A stretch of 64,000 nt of DNA from Terriglobia bacterium (GTDB lineage: Bacteria; Acidobacteriota; UBA6911): contig JAIQGI010000006.1 in the NCBI GenBank assembly GCA_020072565.1, positions 97,246-161,245 on the forward strand. Direction: 5' to 3'. This document shows, one piece after another, positions 8,698 to 16,937 of the stretch (positions are counted from its first letter, which is position 1; each line of letters opens with the position of its first letter). The notes below the pieces were generated by a model. It had not been told where the DNA came from. It was given only the letters and a program-made list of their open reading frames with translations, and did no database searches. A program made the translations under genes and the position numbers.

Positions 8698-9113
8698 ACG
8701 GCGTCCTGATCGACAGCAATGTTCTCCTCGACGTCATGACCGAAGATCCGCGGTGGTTCGATTGGTCGTCCGAGGCTCTCGTGCGGTGCGCGGATGATTC
8801 CATGTTGGTCATCAATCCCATTGTTTATGCGGAGGTCTCCATTCGCTTCAAGACGATCGAGGAGTTGGAGGACGCCTTGCCGAAAGGGATGTTCGAACGG
8901 CGCGATATTCCCTGGGAGGCGGCATTTCTGGCGGGTAAGTGCTTCGTGAAGTATCGTCGCGTGGGCGGGACCAGGACCGCGCCCTTGCCTGATTTTTTCA
9001 TTGGGGCTCACGCGGCCGTGGAGAAATTGGATCTGCTTACGCGCGATTCTTCTCGATACCGTGCCTATTTTCCAACCGTGAGGATCATTGCTCCTGATCT
9101 GGGAAATCCGTAA
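8694..9113 (+). CDS. vapC: PIN-domain ribonuclease toxin (VapC family)
   Basis: A 139-residue PIN-domain protein. The metal-binding acids typical of VapC are visible: D7 in LIDSNVLLD, E47 in VYAEVS, D100 in LPDFFIGAHA and D118 in LTRDSSRY. All core catalytic positions are present, so it should be an active Mg-dependent RNase that cleaves a structured RNA target, often tRNA in this family (family knowledge). It overlaps vapB by 4 bp. The C-terminus YFPTVRIIAP is the common VapC ending, so the gene looks intact, in contrast to the truncated genes that follow it. Confidence 0.92.
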   Translation: MNGVLIDSNVLLDVMTEDPRWFDWSSEALVRCADDSMLVINPIVYAEVSIRFKTIEELEDALPKGMFERRDIPWEAAFLAGKCFVKYRRVGGTRTAPLPDFFIGAHAAVEKLDLLTRDSSRYRAYFPTVRIIAPDLGNP

Positions 9114-9347
9114 ATTCATCAAGAAATTCCTCAGCTGCAGCATATTCTGCCGCGAGTCTGGCTTCATGATCATCAGTTCTCAGGGAGACGCACTGATTGA
9201 TGTCAGCGCGTACCACGACAGCCTCTGATGCAGCATAGCTTTCCCGATCCGCTGTTCAAATCGGAGGGTGTCTGATGGGCGTGAGATCGCCCTGAGGGCG
9301 GGGCCGAAGGTGTGCGCGCAGGGTAACGGACGTTTCCTTTCGATTAG

Positions 9348-9830
9348 CTACTCATGGCGAACCGCCACCATCGGGTCGATTCTCGAAGCTCGGCGAGCAG
9401 GCAGATAGCCGGCAACCAATCCTGCTAGAAGCAGGATTGTGACGGAGGCCGTTATGGATACCGGATCATTTGGCTGAATCGCAAACAAAAACGATTTGAC
9501 GGCGCGCGTTCCGGCCAGCACAGCAGGAACTCCGATCGCCAATCCTGCCAAAGCGAGAGCAAAGACCTCGCGCATCACCATCCAGATAATCCCGGCAGCC
9601 TGTGCACCGAGTGCCACACGGATGCCGATCTCGCTGGTCCGACGCTCGATATTAAACGCGACAGTTCCATACAAACCCACGCACGCAATCAACAGCGCCA
9701 GTACGGCAAACGCCGTACAAAGCCGGGCAAGCGTGATCTCCTGACTGATCGCCTGGTCGATATGCGCCACTTGCGTTTCCAGTCCATAGATCGCCAGGTG
9801 TGAATCAACCTGCCGCACAATCTGGCGCAC
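9348..9830 (-). pseudogene. C-terminal fragment of an ADOP/MacB-type ABC transporter permease
   Basis: About 160 residues match the end of acidobacterial duplicated orphan permeases (usual length around 800). After ...QIVRQVDSHLAIYGLETQ come a FtsX-like helix, the typical VAFNIERRTSEIGIRVALG loop, two more helices and the end PARRASRIDPMVAVRHE. In-frame homology continues a few codons upstream of 9830 to about 9848, where a TGA closes the frame. The N-terminal MacB domain and the first FtsX set are missing, so this is a 5'-truncated relic. Its broken end abuts the broken end of the divergent VWA fragment. Confidence 0.85.
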
Positions 9831-9839
9831 GGTATTGGC

Positions 9840-10148
9840 TTGTCTCAGCGGTCAAAATATCAGATCACCAAAGCGATGAATGCGGGCAACCCTGCCTTTG
9901 GGAGGGGGAAATGGGCGGAATCGGCAGGGCTCGCCACTGTAAGAAATGTGTCGCAACAGACAGGAGGACGCTCGGCGGTCTATGAAGATATCGGCAAGGC
10001 GTTGGCTCGAACCGAGGGGGCGACGCGTGTCGAGTATCTCCTGGGCTATTACCCGAGGGATGACAACTGGGATGGAAAATATCGGCATATTGAAGTAAAG
10101 GTCGACCGGCCTGGAGTAAAGGTTTCCTTGCTGACAAGAATCAAATAG
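9840..10148 (+). pseudogene. C-terminal fragment of an acidobacterial 'VWFA-related' protein
   Basis: The 102-residue frame contains VSQQTGGRSAVYEDIGKAL and YLLGYYPRDDNWDGKYRHIE, followed by VKVDRPGVKV. These are the hallmark ending of the von Willebrand factor A-related proteins abundant in Acidobacteriota. The signal peptide and the whole VWA fold (about 200 residues) are absent. The end is also abnormal: the usual 'GY(Y/F)A' finish is replaced by SLLTRIK and a stop 9 bp before the duplicated czcA tail. It is therefore a relic cut at both ends. Confidence 0.8.
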
Positions 10149-10157
10149 ACTTCGTCG

Positions 10158-10236
10158 CGCCTGCTGCTCTCGATATTCCTGGCGCCCGTCCTCTACGCGC
10201 TCGTCGCCCGCAAAAGCGATGTCCTGAAAGTGTAGA
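10158..10236 (+). repeat. 79-bp direct repeat, copy 2 (duplicated czcA 3' end)
   Basis: Identical to 8116-8194 except for one base. It would encode LLLSIFLAPVLYALVARKSD and the stop, but has no upstream pump gene. It starts 9 bp after the VWA relic and ends 2 bp before a hairpin, so it marks the right boundary of the inserted or duplicated segment. Confidence 0.93.
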
Positions 10237-10238
10237 TC

Positions 10239-10272
10239 CTTGGAGTGCGGCAGCAAGCTGCTGCACTCCAAG
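10239..10272. repeat. REP-like palindrome between convergent genes (possible terminator)
   Basis: CTTGGAGTGCGGCAGC (10239-10254), a 2-base AA loop, then GCTGCTGCACTCCAAG (10257-10272): 16-bp arms with one mismatch. It lies 16 bp beyond the stop of the minus-strand DUF5107 gene and just after the duplicated czcA tail, so it could end transcription from both sides. The GGAGTGCGG core recurs at 13321 and in the intergenic DNA near 27110. Confidence 0.75.
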
Positions 10273-10287
10273 GGAGCCCTTGGCGGT

Positions 10288-13248
10288 TCAACGCAAGGCG
10301 GTCAGCAGCTCAGACTTCCAGGAGTTGGATCGCTTCAGGACGGCTCTGAGTTTCTCGATCGCACCGCGATCCGGGGCCAGGGCGGCTTCCCTGCCCAGCT
10401 TTTTGTAGCAGTAGTCTTCCATGACCGCCTGCAGGCCCTCGTCCGGGTCGTAAGGCCGCCCGACGCCGAGATGTTCGGGCCACTCCTTCGATTTGGCGAT
10501 GTGGGCCAGTGCCTCCTCGTATTTTTTGTTCCGGATGTTCTCGCCGGCCAGAAGCAGGTGTGCCTTCTCGTAGAGCACCCGGCCTTCGGAGGCATTCTCA
10601 TAGGGAAGCACGACCAGCCGATCCAGGACTTCCAAAGCTGCCTGATACTGCTTCGTGTCGATCAGGGCCTTTGCGTATTCCATGCCGAGCACGAAGTTTT
10701 CGGGGAACTTGTCGAATCCCTTCCTGGCGGTGTCCAGGGCTTCGTCGAATGAAGAGGATCCCGATTGCCAACGGGCCAGGGCAAGCCACGAGCGCCACTC
10801 TTGAGGAGCCAGATCGAGGGCTCTCTGGTAGTCTTCAATCGGCGCGTCCGGCGAGGTTTTTCTGAGAAGTTCCGCCCGCGTGAGGTAGAAGGGGCCATAT
10901 TCGGGATTCGCCGCACATTCGTTCAGCAGGCCGGCCGCGTCATCGTAGCGCCCCTTGCTCCAGTAGATCAGGGCAAGATAGTAGAGAGTTTTCCAGTTGC
11001 GGCTCCGGCCTGAAGCCCAATGAAGCACCGGCAGGGTTTCGTCCCGGAAGGGAAAAACCAGCCGGGGAGAGGCCTGAGCCGCTTTTTCCAGGAGGCGCTT
11101 GCTCTCGGCAGGCGAATCATCCCTGGTCAAGTATGCGAGCCAATAATCAACGATCGGATAAGGAGGTGACAGCCGGAGGATCTGAACCGCCTCCCGCGTC
11201 ATGCCCATTCCCGCATAATACAAAGCCAGCTCCAGGTATGACTCGTGCGGGAGTTCGGACCTGATGGAGGAACTGAGTTGATTCCGGGCCCGCTCAGAAG
11301 CAGTGGTAAACCACGCTTCCGCCAGCGCCAGGTGGCTCAACGGATCAATCTCCAGGATGTCGCGCTGAGCCCGCGTCGCCTCCTCCCAGCGGCCCAGCAG
11401 TCGTTGCGCTATGGCCAGGGCACTCAGAGCCGGAATATCGTATCGGTTGAAATCCAGTGCCCGGCGGGAATACTCCACGGCTTCCTCGAGGTGTTTCTCC
11501 GTGAGATGAATTTCAGCGATCATGGTGTAAGCCGCAGAACGATATTCCGGTGAACGGGCCGCCCAGCTCAATGTTTCTCTGGCGGCAGTCAAATTCCCGA
11601 CTTTCTTCAGGACTGCGCCGCAGACAAAATTGGCTGCAGGATCATAAGTGTCGATCGCGAGGGCTCTGCCAGCCCAGACCCGAGCCCGGTCATATTCGGC
11701 CCGGCGGTAATGGATCTCTGCCAGGCGGACCATGGCAGCAACATGGAGTGGATCGCTCCTGACGCAGTCACCATAGAACTCGAGTGCCCTGGGGTAGTCG
11801 CGCAACAATTCCTGCTGCCGGCCCAGGAGATAAGCTTTCTCCGCTGTGGTGCCCGCTTTTTCGGGGGGCGAAATAACAGGCCGCGAAAACGCAGGCACAT
11901 GCTCAAAGCCGGAATGCCAGAGCATCTGGTCTCCCAGGGCAACTTTGACGTCCTGTTCTGAAGCAGGAATCTTAACCTCGCGCTCGAACACCTGCATCGG
12001 CCCCAGTCTCAAGGGCACCCGGAGAACCGTTCTGTCACCGGCAGTGACGACCAGGTCCGAATGAATCGGCCTGAGCGCGTTGAATGCGATTCGAGTTTTG
12101 TCCGCATCCCGGGAGACATTCAGGGCTCCGTCGGGATTGGCGCCGGCCAATCCTCCGATCTGCTTGACGGGGAACCAGACTTCCTTCCAGGTGTCCGCGG
12201 CATAGGGAAGGAATGCCGCCTGCGTGAACGGGGTGTCGCTGCCGCTGGAGAGCTGGGCCTGCGAGAACTGCCGTCCCGCCTGAACCTCGACATACTGTCC
12301 ATTGCGATCAGTCAGCAGATCCTCCCAGATTGCGCCCGAGCGCGAGAGCGACCAGATCCATATTTTCCGGCCAGGCATGTCGTCATATTTCGACCAGTGG
12401 CCGAAGCCGAATCCGAGGTCGTGCCAGTAGCCGCCGGAAAAGTCGGAGTACCTCCCGAGCACGTGGAGGGACTTGTGGCCCCCAAAGTAGTGGTTCTTAT
12501 ATAGCGACAGGTCGATCCCCTTTTCGTTGACCGGCCAGGGGTGAGCGTCTCCGCCGTGACCTATGTAATATTGCCCGGGGTAATAGAACTGCAGGTCGTC
12601 GCGCGCATGCACGGCGGCGTTCATCCAGTGATAATAGGGTTGGGTCAAAGGCGTGGGATTGTACCAGAAACTGGTGGTCTCGAATTCTGCCGCGTCCCCG
12701 GGCAAACGGATCTGCACGCGCCACTGGGTTCTGCTGGGAAGGTCCATCCCTCCGACAGTGCAGCTCACACTGCCATCGTCATGCTCCTTCATAACATAAT
12801 CCACCGGAGTCGCAGTCGAAGGTGTGTGTCCGATCAAACCGAAATTGAATTCGATCCCACCCGAAGTCCACGGGCCGCGCATCGCGACGTCGCGGAACTT
12901 CATGACCTCGTTGAGGTAGATGAAGTCCTTCCCAGTCGACTTCTCGACGGCGCCCCAGATCTTGCCGCCTGCCTGGGGCAGGACATAGACCTTGATGAAT
13001 GCGTTCTCCAGGCGCACGACCTTCCATTCCTGATCCCGGCCCGCGCTTGAAAATCCGTCAAATCTGAAGTAGGGGTAGGTGGCCGCATTCCTGCTTCTGG
13101 CCAGGATCGGTACCGGATCCGGGTCACTGAACGGGTAAGTCTTGATGATCCGATTCTCTTCGGTGATCGTCGCCTTAGGCATCACCAAGTTGCAGGAAGT
13201 GGCCATGAGAGAAATAATGAAGATCTGAAACACCAGTATTTGTTTCAT
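10288..13248 (-). CDS. DUF5107 domain protein with C-terminal TPR repeats, probable lipoprotein
   Basis: A 986-residue exported protein. The N-terminus MKQILVFQIFIISLMATSC is a signal peptide ending in a lipobox-like ATSC. Residues about 35-400 form a galactose-mutarotase-like region (VRLENAFIKVYVLPQAGGKIW, SGGIEFNFG, YYHWMNAAV), as in DUF5107 proteins, which are thought to bind or process carbohydrates. From about residue 455 onward there are TPR-type helical repeats (EHVPAF..., DPLHVAAMVRLAEIHYRR, ALAIAQRLLGRWEEA). GAGGAG lies 6 bp before the ATG. It is transcribed after the DUF6067-type gene, separated by 349 bp of palindromes, so co-transcription is uncertain. A polysaccharide-related role is inferred from domain and neighbour. 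Confidence 0.8.
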   Translation of the reverse strand: MKQILVFQIFIISLMATSCNLVMPKATITEENRIIKTYPFSDPDPVPILARSRNAATYPYFRFDGFSSAGRDQEWKVVRLENAFIKVYVLPQAGGKIWGAVEKSTGKDFIYLNEVMKFRDVAMRGPWTSGGIEFNFGLIGHTPSTATPVDYVMKEHDDGSVSCTVGGMDLPSRTQWRVQIRLPGDAAEFETTSFWYNPTPLTQPYYHWMNAAVHARDDLQFYYPGQYYIGHGGDAHPWPVNEKGIDLSLYKNHYFGGHKSLHVLGRYSDFSGGYWHDLGFGFGHWSKYDDMPGRKIWIWSLSRSGAIWEDLLTDRNGQYVEVQAGRQFSQAQLSSGSDTPFTQAAFLPYAADTWKEVWFPVKQIGGLAGANPDGALNVSRDADKTRIAFNALRPIHSDLVVTAGDRTVLRVPLRLGPMQVFEREVKIPASEQDVKVALGDQMLWHSGFEHVPAFSRPVISPPEKAGTTAEKAYLLGRQQELLRDYPRALEFYGDCVRSDPLHVAAMVRLAEIHYRRAEYDRARVWAGRALAIDTYDPAANFVCGAVLKKVGNLTAARETLSWAARSPEYRSAAYTMIAEIHLTEKHLEEAVEYSRRALDFNRYDIPALSALAIAQRLLGRWEEATRAQRDILEIDPLSHLALAEAWFTTASERARNQLSSSIRSELPHESYLELALYYAGMGMTREAVQILRLSPPYPIVDYWLAYLTRDDSPAESKRLLEKAAQASPRLVFPFRDETLPVLHWASGRSRNWKTLYYLALIYWSKGRYDDAAGLLNECAANPEYGPFYLTRAELLRKTSPDAPIEDYQRALDLAPQEWRSWLALARWQSGSSSFDEALDTARKGFDKFPENFVLGMEYAKALIDTKQYQAALEVLDRLVVLPYENASEGRVLYEKAHLLLAGENIRNKKYEEALAHIAKSKEWPEHLGVGRPYDPDEGLQAVMEDYCYKKLGREAALAPDRGAIEKLRAVLKRSNSWKSELLTALR

Positions 13249-13597
13249 CTCATCTCCTCAGCGTGCCTCGTGGGTCGCGTCCGTCGACGCGACCCAGCGC
13301 GGGCGTTCCGCCCGTGCCTTGGAGTGCGGTGGCTTGCCACCGCTTTGCCAGCCAAAACTTGGCCCTGGAGCGGCGGCTTGCCGCCGGTTTCAAGAGTCCA
13401 CGCCTAAATACTACAGACCACAAGAATTTCTCGACGCGCTAGTAAGCGTAGTCGGGACAGGGCGGCATGCCGCCGGATCCGGCAATATTCGGCCGCAAAA
13501 GCGGTGGGAAGCCACCGCACTCCAAGGCCGCTTCGCGGCCCCGAATACACGGTTGGAAAGGCTTAAATTCCAGGGGTCGCAGCCGGGGCCCACTTGA
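13249..13597. repeat. Cluster of REP-like palindromes between two carbohydrate genes
   Basis: There is no gene in these 349 bp, but at least six hairpins: GGGTCGCGTC/GACGCGACCC (13272-13295), GGGCG/CGCCC (13301-13313), GCGGTGGC/GCCACCGC (13326-13343), CGGCGGC/GCCGCCG (13371-13386), GCGGTGG/CCACCGC (13501-13518) and GGCCGC/GCGGCC (13526-13540). Several sit in a shared context (TTGGAGTGCGG...CTTT). The outer units at 13319-13347 and 13497-13525 face each other (GGAGTGCGGTGG and CCACCGCACTCC), as in a paired REP/BIME-type element. Confidence 0.8.
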
Positions 13598-16500
13598 TCA
13601 TGAAATGATCAGCAGCCAGCCTTTGCCCTTCGAGACCGGAATCGGATCGTTGGGGCTGAATCTGGCGGCAGACTGGAAATCCTTGACCTCCACGGCGGTG
13701 ATACTTGCCCCGGCAGGATCGATGCCCAAGGCGCGCCAATCGATGGCCAGCCGGACATCGACATCTTCCGGCGCCCAGCTAGCTATCGCGACCAGCGTTG
13801 CCTTACCCTGCCTCACATAGGCAGTTGCCGGAACATCCTTGTTGTCGGTTTTCACCGGGCATCGCGGTGACCAGTAGCCGATCATGTCGCTGTCCTGAAT
13901 CCTGAAATCGTCCCAGACTTTCCAGATCGGCGACGGATCGTTGCCATCGTAGGGCATGCGGCTGGTCATGCCGTACAGCATCCCGCGCCATCTGTTTCCG
14001 CCGTCCTGCAGCATTTCCCCCATCAGCCCATAGGGGATGCCCGACATTTCGATAAACCAGAAGTCCGGCGGCGAATTCGGGTCGAAATATTCCCCGAACC
14101 ACAGCCGGTTTATGTAGGGGAAGTGCTCGAGGTAGAGGTTGGCGCTGTTGGTGAATCCGTCGCGGGGGTTGTACTGGTTGGCGGAATGCAGATCAATAAT
14201 GGCCGCGGGCCGGCCCCGGTCGAGGACCTTGCGCACACGTTTCATCGTGATGCGGTCAAAAGCGACATCGTCAATGTACAGCCCGTCAATCTGCATCTTC
14301 TTTACCAGCCAGTTCAGCCCCTCAATGTAGTAATTGTGCCAGCGCGACATGCCGCTGTTGATGATGGCGGCGTCTTTCAGCTGGGGGACGAACCAGGCGG
14401 CAATGTAGTCGGATCCCAGATGCTCCTGGAGCCAGGAGAAGCCGCCGCCGGGCCCTGCCGAAAAAATCTCATTGCCCAAGCTGCGCAGGGCAAAAAGTTC
14501 CGGCGCGCGGTTCGACAGTTCCCGAATCGTATTGTAGATCTTTACCTTGACTCCCTTCTGATGCGCCTCGTCAATGTAGGCCTTCATCTGCTCCTGATGG
14601 AGGAAGGGATAATTAATGTACGGGTTCACGTCGTTGGCGTGGTGAACGTTGATGGTATTGGCGCCGGAGCGGATTGCGTCATCGACCGGTTTGAAGGCAT
14701 GGAAGAACCGGGTACTCCACTGGAATTGTGTATCCAACGGCTTGAAGGGCGTCAAAAGCAGGTTGAAATCAAAATGCAGATCCTGCCCGGGCCGCAGTGT
14801 CCGGTTCCCTCCAGAGCAGCTGATGAGCACCGTCTCGTTGTCGGCCTCGCGAATCATGATGCTCCCCTTGCCGGCGTTGAACCATGAAGGAGGCATGTTA
14901 AGAGGCTTGGATTGGTAGAAATTGGTGTTCAGCGGGCGCGAGTAATTCTCGGCTCGCAGGCTGAATTGCAGGCCGGCATTGGCGTCACCCAGCCAGGCGC
15001 CGTCCTGATTCTTTTTGACGTCCCAAGTCCAATCATAGCTCGAGGGACGGTATCCACCTTTGAGTCCCAGACCCATCATGTATTTAGCGGCAACTTTCAC
15101 CAGCGGAATCACGAGCCGGACATCACGGACATCGACGGGCTTCGAAGCACTGAGATTGACTTTGAACTGTACAAAGCCATCAAACTCCATCCCTGCGCTG
15201 ACATCCATTTTGAGCGGCCCGGAAGTGCCGCCCGCCTTCCATTCAGCGATGCCATTGTTCTGTCTGGTGAACTTGGGCGCGCCCACGGCCCATTTCAGAC
15301 GCCGGCCGGCGGAATCTTCCACGATCAGCTCCATCGGGGCCGAAAGGATCGGTCTGGCGGTTTCCTGGATGCGTGTAACCTCGGGCGAATAGAAACTTTC
15401 AATTTGCGCCGGGAGACCGGAGGCACCCAGGGTGAGTCGCCGGCCGAGAATTCCAATCGTATTTTGCCAGACCCGGACCGGAGTGAAGGGGCGGACGATT
15501 TCGTCATCGAAGGCAAGCATGGAATCCAGCCAGCGCAGCCTCGAGTGGCGCCACGGCTCGTCGTCCCCGGAGTCGGCGATGACAGTCTGACTCACTGTTA
15601 GGTCGAGATCGACGGATTGCACCGGCATGCCGGACGGCTCGATGCTCACCCGCCCCCGGTATTCTCCGGCCACAGCGTCCTGCGGAATCTCGACGCCGAA
15701 CCAGAGTGCCTGGACCTGGCCCTTTTTGACCGCAACGGTCTTCTTGAATTGCGCGCCGTCCCAATTGATTCCGCCCGTGTTGATGCAGCGCAAAGCGGAG
15801 GATGGGATGGAGCGGCTGCCGCCACGGAGGTCGCTGAATCGTACGGTGATGTCCTGGATGTCGGCAGCACTCGCGTACAGGCCCACCTGGAATGCGTAGA
15901 ATTCTCCACGTGCGGCATTGCCGGTCAGCTCCGGTCTCGGCCCCTCGGTTATCCATTTTTGAGGCAGATCTCCGGTCATCCGTATCGGGCGGGAGCGGTC
16001 TTCCGGAAAGAGGAGGAATTTTTTGCCCGACTGGGCGGTGAGAAGTCCCTTCAATTCCTCGGGCGTGGCGATGACTTCCATCGGGTAAAAGCTGTCGAAT
16101 TCGTCGATCGCCTGGATCTCAACCAGCAGCGCTTGGGGAAAGTGCATGTCCGATCGCAGCAAAGAAGCCTCGATGCTCTTTGACCACACTGGATCGGCGC
16201 TATCCTGCGGTGCCTGATAGGTGACTACGGGATAGTTTCGTCCCTTGGAACTGTAAGGCAGATAGTAAACATCATAAGTCCCGGGATTCAGCGCCTGAAA
16301 CACAATGTCCCCGTAAGACCTGTTTACATTGATGCGCCGGAGATTCGCCACTTTTTTGCCGGTGTTTTCTTCGATCACGATGATGTTTTTCTTCTCCGGC
16401 TCCGCATCGCGGCGGCGCCAGGGGATGTGCGCCCAGACAGCGGCGGCTTTCTCGGCCACCTTCAGCACCGCCCTGTGATTCCCGAGCGTTTCTGCGTCCC

Positions 16501-16603
16501 AGGTGCCGGTCCCATAGCGCACCTGTTGCGCGCACAGTGGGGCGGCGAAGGCGGGTAACAGCGAAATAAGGCACAGGCTGAATGTGAGCGTTCCTGGTCT
16601 CAT
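13598..16603 (-). CDS. Exported DUF6067 / GH123-like glycoside hydrolase-domain protein
   Basis: A 1001-residue protein with a clear signal peptide (residues 1-25, ending ...APLCAQ). The N-terminal half is beta-rich. The C-terminal half (about 640-930) has the look of a TIM barrel: INVHHANDVNPYINYPFLHQEQ-type loops, HQKGVKVKIYNTIREL, and DGLYIDDVAFDR, where D778 and D779 are candidate active-site acids. HSANQYNPRDG and LWFGEYFDPNSPPDFWFIEM follow. This pattern matches proteins annotated DUF6067 or GH123-like; the substrate is unknown. An AGGA 10 bp upstream may be the ribosome site. Together with the DUF5107 protein and the GH127-like scrap it suggests a locus for degrading plant or bacterial polysaccharide (inference). 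Confidence 0.75.
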   Translation of the reverse strand: MRPGTLTFSLCLISLLPAFAAPLCAQQVRYGTGTWDAETLGNHRAVLKVAEKAAAVWAHIPWRRRDAEPEKKNIIVIEENTGKKVANLRRINVNRSYGDIVFQALNPGTYDVYYLPYSSKGRNYPVVTYQAPQDSADPVWSKSIEASLLRSDMHFPQALLVEIQAIDEFDSFYPMEVIATPEELKGLLTAQSGKKFLLFPEDRSRPIRMTGDLPQKWITEGPRPELTGNAARGEFYAFQVGLYASAADIQDITVRFSDLRGGSRSIPSSALRCINTGGINWDGAQFKKTVAVKKGQVQALWFGVEIPQDAVAGEYRGRVSIEPSGMPVQSVDLDLTVSQTVIADSGDDEPWRHSRLRWLDSMLAFDDEIVRPFTPVRVWQNTIGILGRRLTLGASGLPAQIESFYSPEVTRIQETARPILSAPMELIVEDSAGRRLKWAVGAPKFTRQNNGIAEWKAGGTSGPLKMDVSAGMEFDGFVQFKVNLSASKPVDVRDVRLVIPLVKVAAKYMMGLGLKGGYRPSSYDWTWDVKKNQDGAWLGDANAGLQFSLRAENYSRPLNTNFYQSKPLNMPPSWFNAGKGSIMIREADNETVLISCSGGNRTLRPGQDLHFDFNLLLTPFKPLDTQFQWSTRFFHAFKPVDDAIRSGANTINVHHANDVNPYINYPFLHQEQMKAYIDEAHQKGVKVKIYNTIRELSNRAPELFALRSLGNEIFSAGPGGGFSWLQEHLGSDYIAAWFVPQLKDAAIINSGMSRWHNYYIEGLNWLVKKMQIDGLYIDDVAFDRITMKRVRKVLDRGRPAAIIDLHSANQYNPRDGFTNSANLYLEHFPYINRLWFGEYFDPNSPPDFWFIEMSGIPYGLMGEMLQDGGNRWRGMLYGMTSRMPYDGNDPSPIWKVWDDFRIQDSDMIGYWSPRCPVKTDNKDVPATAYVRQGKATLVAIASWAPEDVDVRLAIDWRALGIDPAGASITAVEVKDFQSAARFSPNDPIPVSKGKGWLLIIS

Positions 16604-16700
16604 GGCCGCATCCTGTCAATAACGATGGAGAAGTAGCCCCATACTAACTCAAATCAGGGCGCCGATAAAAGCGGATGACGACGGTCGAAGTCCGCGTCCG

Positions 16701-16793
16701 TGCGCGGTTTTCCTGGTTTTCAGCATGATCCCGTACTATGCCTGGGCGCACCGGGGCAACGGCGAGATGGCGGTCTGGCTCGCGCGCGAATAG
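16701..16793 (+). pseudogene. C-terminal remnant of a GH127-like (DUF1680) beta-L-arabinofuranosidase
   Basis: The plus-strand frame reads FLVFSMIPYYAWAHRGNGEM followed by AVWLARE and a stop at 16791-16793. 'IPYYAWAHRGxGEMxVWL' is the highly characteristic last segment of GH127/DUF1680 proteins, normally around 600 residues or more. Only about 30 codons remain, with an unrelated or decayed frame before them (a stop near 16619). It lies between the signal peptide end of the DUF6067 gene and the phosphatase gene. The rest of 16604-16937 has no recognised gene. Confidence 0.6.
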
Positions 16794-16937
16794 TGAGGTA
16801 CGGCCAAGGCCCGTACACTCTGTCAGATGCACGCATGGCCGCATCCTTGGGTTGAAATATAACCCGGAATCGTGCTAAGTCTTACTTTTCATACAATCGT
16901 CGGCAGAGTTCAGCATCTGAAATTCAGGCATTGATCC

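Noticed and set aside
9085..9270. Minus-strand open frame with an acidic, protein-like end (RLAAEYAAAEEFLDEF) overlapping the vapC 3' end
   Set aside because: It has no ATG, only a GTG in poor context, no family match, and it overlaps an intact gene; noted as a possible small relic only.
8195..10157. Insertion sequence or prophage as the carrier of vapBC
   Set aside because: No transposase, integrase, terminal inverted repeat or phage gene is visible; a 79-bp duplication is far longer than a transposon target-site duplication.
13249..13597. CRISPR array
   Set aside because: The repeated units are palindromes of varying sequence and irregular spacing, with no spacers of constant length and no cas genes.
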